Shown: positions 7,845 to 15,844 of the stretch, piece after piece
Position numbering within the stretch: position 1 is the stretch's first letter
Layout of the letters: each line of letters begins with the position of its first letter
DNA from: Leucothrix arctica
Lineage (GTDB): Bacteria > Pseudomonadota > Gammaproteobacteria > Thiotrichales > Thiotrichaceae
Reading direction: 5' to 3'
NCBI RefSeq assembly: GCF_003172895.1
Contig: NZ_QGKL01000043.1
Span: forward strand, 62,001 to 126,000
DNA: 64,000 nucleotides
Notes under the pieces: generated by a model
What the model was told of the DNA's origin: nothing
Databases searched by the model: none
Seen by the model: the letters and a program-made list of their open reading frames with translations, nothing else
Translations under genes and position numbers: made by a program

Positions 7845-8879
7845 ATGGATATTACACAACTGCTGGCCTTTTCGGTAAAGAATAACGCCTCTGACTTGCA
7901 TATCTCGGCCGGTCAGCCTCCTATTATTCGTGTAGACGGCGACATGCGTCGCGTCAATCTACCAGAGCTTGAGCATAAAGATGTTCACAGCATGGTTTAC
8001 GACATCATGAATGATAAGCAACGTAAGGACTTTGAGGAAAAGTGGGAAACTGACTTTTCATTCGAAATCCCTGGCGTAGCTCGCTTTCGTGTTAACGCAT
8101 TTAACCAAAACCGTGGTGCGGCAGCTGTATTCAGAACAATCCCAAGTAAGATCCTTAGCTTGGAAGATTTAAACGCTCCGTCGATCTTTAAGAAGATCAC
8201 TGATAAGCCGCGTGGTTTAGTCTTAGTAACTGGCCCAACAGGTTCTGGTAAGTCGACGACGCTTGCAGCCATGATTGACTACAAAAACAAGAATGACTAC
8301 GGCCATATTTTGACCCTTGAAGACCCGATAGAATTTGTTCACGAGAGTAAGAAATGCTTGATTAACCAACGAGAAGTTCATCGTGATACTAAGAGCTTTG
8401 AAGCGTCACTACGCTCAGCCCTTCGTGAAGATCCCGATACTATCTTGGTCGGTGAGCTGCGTGACCTTGAGACAATTCGACTTGCACTAACCGCTGCTGA
8501 AACGGGTCATTTAGTGTTCGGAACACTCCATACAACCAGCGCACCAAAAACCATTGACCGTATTGTTGATGTATTCCCTGCCGCTGAAAAAGACATGGTT
8601 CGCTCAATGATTTCAGAGTCACTTGAAGCAATCATTTCTCAGACACTACTTAAGAAAACAGGCGGCGGACGAGTCGCTGCTCACGAGATTCTAATCGGCA
8701 CACGTGCTATTCGATCAATGATTCGTGAGAACAAAATCGCACAGATGAAATCAACACTACAAACCAGTGCTGGTGAGGGTATGCAAACCCTAGATCAGGC
8801 ATTGCAAAAGTTGGTTTCTCAAGGGCTAATCACCAAAGAAGTTGCTATATCTAAAGCAGATAGCCCAGACGCAATCTAA
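7845..8879 (+). CDS. pilT: Type IV pilus retraction ATPase PilT
   Basis: This 344-residue hexameric ATPase drives pilus disassembly at the inner membrane. Visible features are the N-terminal PAS-like part (NNASDLHISAGQPP), Walker A GPTGSGKST (130-138), the Asp box, Walker B EDPDTILVGELRD, His box GHLVFGTLHT and the PilT signature AIRSMIREN (compare AIRNLIRE). Length is that of canonical PilT. It is the first of three homologous genes in a row. The short 48-base gap to divergent yggS is conserved in many gammaproteobacteria. Confidence 0.94.
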   Translation: MDITQLLAFSVKNNASDLHISAGQPPIIRVDGDMRRVNLPELEHKDVHSMVYDIMNDKQRKDFEEKWETDFSFEIPGVARFRVNAFNQNRGAAAVFRTIPSKILSLEDLNAPSIFKKITDKPRGLVLVTGPTGSGKSTTLAAMIDYKNKNDYGHILTLEDPIEFVHESKKCLINQREVHRDTKSFEASLRSALREDPDTILVGELRDLETIRLALTAAETGHLVFGTLHTTSAPKTIDRIVDVFPAAEKDMVRSMISESLEAIISQTLLKKTGGGRVAAHEILIGTRAIRSMIRENKIAQMKSTLQTSAGEGMQTLDQALQKLVSQGLITKEVAISKADSPDAI

Positions 8880-8912
8880 ATAATAAAAATAACACTTTCA
8901 GGGAGTACTATT

Positions 8913-10073
8913 ATGGATAAAGAAAGTGCAATGGCATACGTTCATAGTCTGCTGCATAACGTCTTAAAGCTTAATGGTTCGGATCTTTTTGTCACCGCAG
9001 GTGCGCCACCTAGCGTGAAAGTCAGCGGTCTAATGAAACCACTGTCTAACCAAAAGTTGAATGAAGACCAAGCACGCATGTTGGTTCGTTCAATCATGAA
9101 CGACAAACAGATGCGTAACTTTGAAGAGCACATGGAAGGTAACTTTTCTATTAGCCTTCCTGGGTCTGACCGTTTTCGTGTAAATGCATTTACCCAGCGT
9201 GGTTGTGCAGGCATGGTTTTGCGACATATTCCAAGTGATATTCCAAGCTTCAAAAAGCTAGGTATTCCACCAGTGCTTAAAGACTTAACGATGACGACGC
9301 GTGGTTTGATTATCATGGTGGGTTCTACAGGTTCGGGTAAGTCGACAACACTTGCGGCGATGGTCGATTTGAGAAATGAGGCAACACAAGGCCACATTAT
9401 TACCATTGAAGACCCGATTGAATTTACTCATCAACACAAAGGCTGCTTAATCACTCAGCGTGAAATTGGTCTCGATACTGAAGACTATGAAATCGCTATG
9501 AAGAACACTCTGCGTCAGGCGCCTGACGTGATTTTATTGGGTGAGGTACGTGACCGCGAGTCGATGGAATATGCCATAAGTTACGCTGAGACCGGTCACT
9601 TATGTATGACCACCCTTCATGCTAACAGCACTAACCAAGCGATTGACCGTATCATTAACTTCTTCCCAGAAGAGCGACGTGAGCAACTCTTGATGGACTT
9701 GTCGCTTAACTTGAAAGCCATTGTGTCACAGCGTCTGACTCGTACTAAAGACGGTAAGGGACGCTTCCCTGCCGTTGAAGTCATGATCAATTCACCGATG
9801 ATGGCTGACCTGATTTTGAAGGGTGACATAGCAGGCATGAAAGAGCTCATGGCCAAGTCGAACCAGTTGGGTATGTGTACGTTTGACCAAGCACTCTTCC
9901 AAATGATTGATGCAGGTCTAATTACTGTTCAAGAAGGCATGAGAAATGCTGACTCGATCAATGATCTAAGACTACAACTGAAGCTGCATAGCCGTAAGGC
10001 AAAAGGTGGAGATTTCTTCGAAGGTACAGATAGCATGTCGATCGAAGACGTTTATGACGAGGCTGCACTATGA
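8913..10073 (+). CDS. pilU: PilT/PilU family ATPase (PilU-type, copy 1)
   Basis: This 386-residue PilT-family ATPase has Walker A VGSTGSGKST, Walker B QAPDVILLGEVRD, the His box GHLCMTTLHA and a PilU-type C-terminal extension (RKAKGGDFFEGTDSMSIEDVYDEAAL). The AIRNLIRE motif of PilT is replaced by PMMADLILKGD, as in PilU. PilU helps PilT retract pili under load. A good ribosome site (CAGGGAG) precedes the ATG at 33 bases from pilT. It overlaps the third copy by 4 bases. Confidence 0.88.
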   Translation: MDKESAMAYVHSLLHNVLKLNGSDLFVTAGAPPSVKVSGLMKPLSNQKLNEDQARMLVRSIMNDKQMRNFEEHMEGNFSISLPGSDRFRVNAFTQRGCAGMVLRHIPSDIPSFKKLGIPPVLKDLTMTTRGLIIMVGSTGSGKSTTLAAMVDLRNEATQGHIITIEDPIEFTHQHKGCLITQREIGLDTEDYEIAMKNTLRQAPDVILLGEVRDRESMEYAISYAETGHLCMTTLHANSTNQAIDRIINFFPEERREQLLMDLSLNLKAIVSQRLTRTKDGKGRFPAVEVMINSPMMADLILKGDIAGMKELMAKSNQLGMCTFDQALFQMIDAGLITVQEGMRNADSINDLRLQLKLHSRKAKGGDFFEGTDSMSIEDVYDEAAL

Positions 10074-11215
10074 GTGATAGTCCTTTAAAGATAGCCGCGC
10101 TTCTAGCAGCAATGGTGAAGTACGAAGCGTCTGATTTATATTTAACGACTGGCGCTAAGGTCTCACTTAAAGTGATGGGAGGCTTCAAGCACCTAACGAA
10201 AGAGTCGTTAAAGCCGGGCATGGTTGAGAACTTAGCCAAAGGAATGTTTAGCGACGAAGAGTGGGCAACTTTTGAAGCCACGCGTGAAGTTAATAAAGGC
10301 CTTGCCATTGAAGGCGTTGGTCGTTTTCGAGTCAATGGTTATTATCAACGAGGCGAAGTATCTCTTGTCGTGCGCCACGTGCGTTCAGACATCATGGCAC
10401 CTGAAGAGTTAGGCTTACCGGAAGTACTCAAAGAATTAGTCATGAAAAAGGATGGCCTTGTGCTATTCGTTGGCTCTACTGGTGCGGGTAAATCCACATC
10501 AATGGCCTCATTAATTCAGTACCGAAATGAGCGACATGCTGGGCATATTCTGACGATCGAAGACCCTATTGAGTTTATCTTCACACACGACCAGTCAATC
10601 ATTGGCCAACGTGAAGTCGGCTTTGATACCTTGTCTTACAAAAACGCGATGCGTGAAGCGATGCGTGAAGCACCGGACGTTGTCATGGTTGGTGAGGTAC
10701 GAGATACCGAAACAGTTGACTCTGCAATGGGGTTTGCCGACACAGGTCACTTGGTCATTACCACGCTACATGCAACAAATACGACTCAAGCACTAGATAG
10801 ATTATTGTACCTATTCCCTGCTGAGCAAAAGCAACGGATTTTGATGGACTTGTCGCTTAACCTTCGGGGTATTGTTGCACAACGATTGATTCCAGATGTT
10901 TATGGCAGACGTGTACTCGCCAGTGAAGTGTTGATCAATACGCCCTTCATTAGTGAAATTATTCGTAAGGGTAATACTCATGAGTTGGCTCAACTGCAAG
11001 AGAAAGGCTCAACCGATGGTATGCACACGTTTGATCAGTCTTTAGTAAAGCTTTTCCTAGCGGGTCGAATCACCAAAGAGAAAGCACTAGAAAATGCGAC
11101 CTCTAAAAACAACCTCGAATGGCGCATTAACTTTGAACAAAAGGCTGGAACAGACGACGAGCATGGGGTAACCTCCGAGCAAAACGGCTCAGAACTGCCG
11201 GAACTAGAACATTAA
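10070..11215 (+). CDS. PilT/PilU family ATPase (PilU-type, copy 2)
   Basis: This is a 381-residue third PilT-like ATPase. Walker A is VGSTGAGKST, Walker B EAPDVVMVGEVRD and the His box GHLVITTLHA. PFISEIIRKGN stands in place of PilT's AIRNLIRE. The C-terminal tail is acidic. It diverges more from PilT than copy 1 does and has fewer His/Cys near the N-terminus. The ATGA overlap with the preceding gene shows translational coupling. It may be a PilU paralogue with a specialised role, or a subunit of a mixed retraction motor. Confidence 0.85.
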   Translation: MSDSPLKIAALLAAMVKYEASDLYLTTGAKVSLKVMGGFKHLTKESLKPGMVENLAKGMFSDEEWATFEATREVNKGLAIEGVGRFRVNGYYQRGEVSLVVRHVRSDIMAPEELGLPEVLKELVMKKDGLVLFVGSTGAGKSTSMASLIQYRNERHAGHILTIEDPIEFIFTHDQSIIGQREVGFDTLSYKNAMREAMREAPDVVMVGEVRDTETVDSAMGFADTGHLVITTLHATNTTQALDRLLYLFPAEQKQRILMDLSLNLRGIVAQRLIPDVYGRRVLASEVLINTPFISEIIRKGNTHELAQLQEKGSTDGMHTFDQSLVKLFLAGRITKEKALENATSKNNLEWRINFEQKAGTDDEHGVTSEQNGSELPELEH

Positions 11216-11232
11216 ATAGTTAGGGGAATACC

Positions 11233-11475
11233 ATGAAAAAACTAATGCTACTGACCGTAGTTGCAAGTACTTACTTTGTTGTTGGCTGCTCAGGCCAGCA
11301 AGTTGCAGGTGCGACAATTGGTGTTGCAAAAGTACCGTTTAAAGTTGCCGGCGCAGTAGTGACTGCAGGCGCAACCGTTGCAGGTACAGTTGCAGGCACA
11401 GTCGCTGGTGGACCCGTTGGCGGATTGGTTGGCGGCGCAGTTGCCGGCACAGTCGTTGGCGCTATTACACCTTAA
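11233..11475 (+). CDS. Small glycine-zipper lipoprotein
   Basis: This 80-residue protein has a lipobox VVGC (Cys19). The rest is an Ala/Gly/Val repeat (VAGTVAGTVAGGPVGGLVGGAVAG) typical of glycine-zipper membrane or envelope proteins. TTAGGGGAATACC gives a good ribosome site. It follows the third PilT-like gene by 17 bases and could share its transcript. Function is unknown; an outer-membrane association is inferred from the lipobox. Confidence 0.75.
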   Translation: MKKLMLLTVVASTYFVVGCSGQQVAGATIGVAKVPFKVAGAVVTAGATVAGTVAGTVAGGPVGGLVGGAVAGTVVGAITP

Positions 11476-11631
11476 TCTAAAGGCTAACAGCTTGGGGGAA
11501 AAAGTCTGGTATAGTTGGCTCAACCACATACTGGAATTCACGATGTATCGCGACGATAATTATGATAATTTTCTCGCTGTTTGTAGGCCTCAGCTTACAA
11601 GCATTTTTTTTGCGCTCGGACATAACGACGT

Positions 11632-13143
11632 ATGAACAGATCGGACAGTGACTCTAAGCTGCTTTATCAGCGAGCAGAAGAGCTACGTAAAGCTAATAAA
11701 TCTAGTGAAGCTCAACAGCAATACCTAGATACCATCAAGTATACCCAAGGCCGAACGGAACAACGCAACCAAGCAACTATTGATCGCGCTGGTAGTGCTC
11801 AAACTCGTTTGAAAGTAAAACTTGCAGCGTTCTTGATGATCCCTGTGGTACTCGCAGGCGCCGCTTACGCAACTTTTCGTTATATTGATAATGACTTTGC
11901 CGAGCAACAAGCTCAAACCGATCCAAAAACCTTTCTATTTGTTGAATGGCTCGCAGACAGACAAACTAAGCAAGTACTCAGTAATTTAGTTCAGGCAAAC
12001 CCAGACCTAAGTTTTGACTTTAGCAGCTCTGCATCCGCACTAACGCCAGCCGAACTACTCGCGTCAATGACTTCCTCAAGTATGCAAGAGCGGTTTCGTC
12101 AACAAGGCCTGCAAGAAGATGATGACACCGGTGGGAATAATACTGAGGGTGACGGAAGTGGCGCCTTCCAGTGCAGCCTTGAGCCTGCCCCCCAATGCAA
12201 CGACATGCCAACCGCTGGTGGCGCTAGACGAAACGAAATTGAGCTAATTGTAAATTCCTACCGTGCAGTGCTTGATAATGAAAAAGACTGTGCAAAAGTT
12301 GAAACTTCAATTCAAGCTATTGGTAAAGAAGTAAAATGGCGACGCAGTGAAATTGATATTAAATCAGATTTAGAAAGTGTTGCGCTTCGCTGCTTCTCTC
12401 GTCAAGAAAACTATGAAAAAGCCATCGAATACTCAAGAAAAATGCAGTGTTCTAAAGATCCAAGTGCCATCAACTCAAGTTACTGGCACCTGACTGCGAA
12501 TTATCACAAAAGTGGTGACATCGAAAAAGCTAGAACGATGTACTCATGCTTTAGAGAGTCCGTTTCCTTTATTGCAAAATCTAGCCCTGAGCCATGGCGA
12601 GTCGCTTCTGGACATAGAGAGTCTGGTGCACTGGCATGGCTATATTTCAACGACCTAGATACAGCCGTTAGTGAGCTAGAAGCGGCACGCAACGCCTTAA
12701 AAAAAGCACGCGACCAATCACCCGTCCTTCGGAGTGTTGCAGCAGAAGTTGACCTCGATTTACTAGAAACGTATGTCACTGCAAATATCGACCCTAAAAC
12801 GTTCGCCGCATTGCATAACGACATCAACAACAGTGGCTTGCTGACTGATGGCTACAAACAAATTAAAGACGCATTGGCAGGAATTTATTATTTGCAGAAC
12901 AATAACAATGCAGATGCGGCTATTGCACTAGGAAACGTTGCAGAACGTTTTAAACATTTACCAGAATACATTTGTGACTGGGACTGGTCTGGCTTCCAAC
13001 GCGGACTGAGTGACTCGATTAAAGACCCCGTTGCTCGACAAAAAGCTGACCAACTAGTTGTCGCAACTGACTGCTATGTTACACAAACCTCTGATGAACG
13101 CATCGCGAAAGTACGTGATGTCTTACAGTGGCTTAAGCGCTAG
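11632..13143 (+). CDS. Single-span membrane protein with helical repeats, unknown
   Basis: This 503-residue protein has a cytoplasmic N-terminus with a TPR-like segment (residues 8-40, YQRAEELRKANKSSEAQQQY). One transmembrane helix follows at about 60-83 (LKVKLAAFLMIPVVLAGAAY), then a large exported part. A Cys-containing region at about 180-300 includes QCSLEPAPQC and DCAKVE. TPR-like helical pairs follow (NYEKAIEYSRKMQC, YHKSGDIEKARTMYSC, DTAVSELEAARNAL). It is followed 8 bases later by another membrane protein with the same topology. I recognise no family. A scaffold role in the envelope is only a guess. Confidence 0.7.
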   Translation: MNRSDSDSKLLYQRAEELRKANKSSEAQQQYLDTIKYTQGRTEQRNQATIDRAGSAQTRLKVKLAAFLMIPVVLAGAAYATFRYIDNDFAEQQAQTDPKTFLFVEWLADRQTKQVLSNLVQANPDLSFDFSSSASALTPAELLASMTSSSMQERFRQQGLQEDDDTGGNNTEGDGSGAFQCSLEPAPQCNDMPTAGGARRNEIELIVNSYRAVLDNEKDCAKVETSIQAIGKEVKWRRSEIDIKSDLESVALRCFSRQENYEKAIEYSRKMQCSKDPSAINSSYWHLTANYHKSGDIEKARTMYSCFRESVSFIAKSSPEPWRVASGHRESGALAWLYFNDLDTAVSELEAARNALKKARDQSPVLRSVAAEVDLDLLETYVTANIDPKTFAALHNDINNSGLLTDGYKQIKDALAGIYYLQNNNNADAAIALGNVAERFKHLPEYICDWDWSGFQRGLSDSIKDPVARQKADQLVVATDCYVTQTSDERIAKVRDVLQWLKR

Positions 13144-13151
13144 GAGGCAAC

Positions 13152-14951
13152 ATGATAGACAGTCTATTACTAAAGCTGATTGAACAAGAGTCCAATAGCG
13201 AAAACATTGAAGCGATGACTGCTGACGGGTTTGAGCAGCCGAGCTTCTATGACCACTGGATACTGCCGTTACGCTATGTATTAGCGATGCGCTACATCAA
13301 GCATAAAAAAGCCGTGCTTGGCACATTTAAGACGCAGGGGATTTACCCCGTATTTCGTCGAGACTTTATCGGTGCCATGCAACAGCGCTTGCAACAAAAA
13401 GTTTGGTTTAGAGACGGCATCATGCCATCAACCCTACTTAGTCCTTTGTCAAAAGTCATATTTTACCCGCTGATCATTGCAGGTTTGCTTATTGGAAGCT
13501 GGCAAGCTCATACGTGGTATGTAAATAAAAACATGCACCTCGCCTTAGCAGACCGTATGCCCTACTACAGTGAACTACTGCACCAAGCTTTAGTTGCTAA
13601 GCAGTACGCTGCACAAAAACCATTAGAAGAAATTCTTGCAAAAGCCGAGCTTGAAAAACAGCACATTGTTAGCTTAGTCCCTAACAAAGGTGGGGTACGT
13701 ACAGAGATGGAACGTGCCCTATCCAGCATGCAAGATGACACGTTAAGTAGCGCAGAAGTCATGATCTTTTTCAAAAGACTGAATGCTGAGATGGATATAC
13801 AGAATCTGCCTTACTATATGTCGCCTAAGTTATTTACCGATGAGTGCAGCAGCTTTGCTCCCGGAGTCGACAAAGAAGAAAATGCCATCATTAACTTGCT
13901 GAGCCGCCTTCTTAATGAACAAAAAGTTGATGATAGCGTGCCACTTTGCCGTACCGGCATTATTACCGTGTACAAAGTCCAAGATAGAAAGGCGCTAGAC
14001 TACATCGAAGACAATCTAGAAGATGAAGAGCTACCGCTTTATCACGTCTACCGTGCAGATAGAGTGCCAGCCGCTGATGGTGCGCTGGGCCTCACGTTTA
14101 AGAGCCAAGGTATCGGCTCGCTTATTCTATTGGATCAAATAAAACGCTTCAGTGAGCAGTCAGTATTACCCGCACTTACCTTTCAGGGACGCTCTTTCAT
14201 CATCCCTTATTGGCTACAGGGCTACTACGACATTGAAGAAAATATTACCAAAAACTACAAGTCAGATATCACTGAGCTTTTCTCAAGCCCAGAGTCATTG
14301 AAGTTGCTTCGCAGTGCCGCTAAAGAAATGCTACTCGACCAACAACACCTAGCTTCATCACGTATGCAGCAAACTTTGCAGCGCTCACTTCCAGCAACAA
14401 GCTCAGAAGGTGCGCTCGACGTTATTAGTGGAATGATGGATACCTTGCGAGAGCCAAAACCTCAACCCGCCCAAAAAGCGGCAAAGGCTGAGCTTGAAAA
14501 GCTCATGACAAGTCTGTTACCGAGCATTGAATATCACGAGGCTTATCATCAGATTGAAAAAGGCGACTGGAAAGAACCTAGCTGGGTAGCAGAAGAGTTC
14601 TCATCACTCAGCGAGCGTGGCGTCGAAAGCAGTCTTGAAGAGTTAGGTGCTTATCTAACACAACTGGTCTATACCGACTCAAACCACAAAGTCTGGCTCA
14701 CCAAGTTATTGTTATTTTCAATTAATTCAATGACTCAAGGACAGCCTGAGTATTACGCATCTTCTGTTATATTTTCTGCCATGCAAGACACCTACTTGCT
14801 GCAAGATATTTCACCTAACCATCGTTTAACCGTCGATGAGAAGGTAGAAATCTATAAGGCACTCTCGACGTACAATATCAGTGAGCTTCAAGACATGGCT
14901 AAAGTCGTCTTTGAAGCTTTATTTGAGCGCCCAGTGGTGACCCTGCAATAA
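13152..14951 (+). CDS. Single-span membrane protein, unknown
   Basis: This 599-residue protein has a cytoplasmic N-terminal region of about 95 residues. One transmembrane helix (PLSKVIFYPLIIAGLLIGSW) lies at about 97-116, followed by a mostly helical periplasmic part of about 480 residues. It starts 8 bases after the preceding gene with AGGAGGCAAC as ribosome site, so the two are probably a functional pair. No enzyme motif is visible. The topology and gene order next to pilus ATPases and an OmpA-like lipoprotein suggest an envelope machine component. Confidence 0.7.
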   Translation: MIDSLLLKLIEQESNSENIEAMTADGFEQPSFYDHWILPLRYVLAMRYIKHKKAVLGTFKTQGIYPVFRRDFIGAMQQRLQQKVWFRDGIMPSTLLSPLSKVIFYPLIIAGLLIGSWQAHTWYVNKNMHLALADRMPYYSELLHQALVAKQYAAQKPLEEILAKAELEKQHIVSLVPNKGGVRTEMERALSSMQDDTLSSAEVMIFFKRLNAEMDIQNLPYYMSPKLFTDECSSFAPGVDKEENAIINLLSRLLNEQKVDDSVPLCRTGIITVYKVQDRKALDYIEDNLEDEELPLYHVYRADRVPAADGALGLTFKSQGIGSLILLDQIKRFSEQSVLPALTFQGRSFIIPYWLQGYYDIEENITKNYKSDITELFSSPESLKLLRSAAKEMLLDQQHLASSRMQQTLQRSLPATSSEGALDVISGMMDTLREPKPQPAQKAAKAELEKLMTSLLPSIEYHEAYHQIEKGDWKEPSWVAEEFSSLSERGVESSLEELGAYLTQLVYTDSNHKVWLTKLLLFSINSMTQGQPEYYASSVIFSAMQDTYLLQDISPNHRLTVDEKVEIYKALSTYNISELQDMAKVVFEALFERPVVTLQ

Positions 14952-14998
14952 ATTAGTTAAGATGTTTGAAAATAAGTCATAAATTGGGAGATCGAAAC

Positions 14999-15829
14999 GT
15001 GAATAAAACTATTATAAAGCCTGCATCTAAAGCGTTATCACTACTTACTCTAATTGCATTAACGACTGCTTGTAGTACTCAAAACCTTTCCTCTATACCT
15101 GGTAGTCAGCTGTATGGTCAAGAAAAGGAAGAGACGAAAAAAGCGGTGACTACTACTGCAAAGAAAGCCGCGCCTGTCGTGCCTGAAGTCAATACCGACC
15201 TTACTGTGCCGATGCGTAAAACGATACTAAAAGCACCCACGGTCGTAGCAACAAATAATACAAGCACAGCTACAACTGCAAGTACCGGAACCACTTCTGC
15301 TTTTGGTGTAACCGCTACCGCACCTAAAATGACCGTTGCAGCACCTGTTATTACCAAGCCTACGCAAGCACCTATTTCTAGCGCCAAGGTAACAACCATT
15401 CCAAAACCTGCTGCTGCAAAAGTGATGGCAACATCAAAGCCTGCCGCTACACAAAATACAACGCGTCGCTTAACACTTAATGGTAGTGCAACGTTTAAAA
15501 CGGGTAGCTCTCGTCTAAGTGCTGACGGCAAGACAAAACTAAATTCACTAGCACGTAGTTTAAGCGCAGCGAACACCACTATTACTCGCTTACTTATAGA
15601 AGGCCATACTGATAGCTCAGGCTCTGCGTCTACAAACCAAGTCCTGTCACTTAAGCGTGCCAATGCAGTCGCTGACTACCTAGCTCAACAAGGTCTAATG
15701 CGATCATCAATGACAACGGTTGGCTTAGGTGAAAGCACACCCGTTGCTGACAACAAAACAAAAGCAGGACGCGCACAGAACCGTCGTGTAGAAATTACTG
15801 CAACAGGAAGCCGACAAACTACGCGCTAA
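14999..15829 (+). CDS. OmpA-like peptidoglycan-binding lipoprotein
   Basis: I chose the GTG at 14999 because GGGAG lies 8 bases upstream and the product then begins with a lipoprotein signal ending LTTACS; an ATG at 14966 adds 11 residues. A long Ala/Thr/Pro/Lys linker (about residues 35-155) leads to an OmpA C-terminal domain of about 105 residues. That domain contains NGSATFKTGSSRLSADGK, IEGHTDSSGSASTNQVLS and the closing RAQNRRVEI. Such lipoproteins tether the outer membrane to peptidoglycan. It ends the gene series that begins with the PilT cluster. Confidence 0.82.
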   Translation: MNKTIIKPASKALSLLTLIALTTACSTQNLSSIPGSQLYGQEKEETKKAVTTTAKKAAPVVPEVNTDLTVPMRKTILKAPTVVATNNTSTATTASTGTTSAFGVTATAPKMTVAAPVITKPTQAPISSAKVTTIPKPAAAKVMATSKPAATQNTTRRLTLNGSATFKTGSSRLSADGKTKLNSLARSLSAANTTITRLLIEGHTDSSGSASTNQVLSLKRANAVADYLAQQGLMRSSMTTVGLGESTPVADNKTKAGRAQNRRVEITATGSRQTTR

Positions 15830-15844
15830 GCGTTAAACTGCGGC

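Noticed and set aside
11378-11635. Plus-strand frame of 85 residues between the glycine-zipper gene and the next gene
   Set aside because: The first half overlaps the lipoprotein in another frame and the rest shows no motif or ribosome site.
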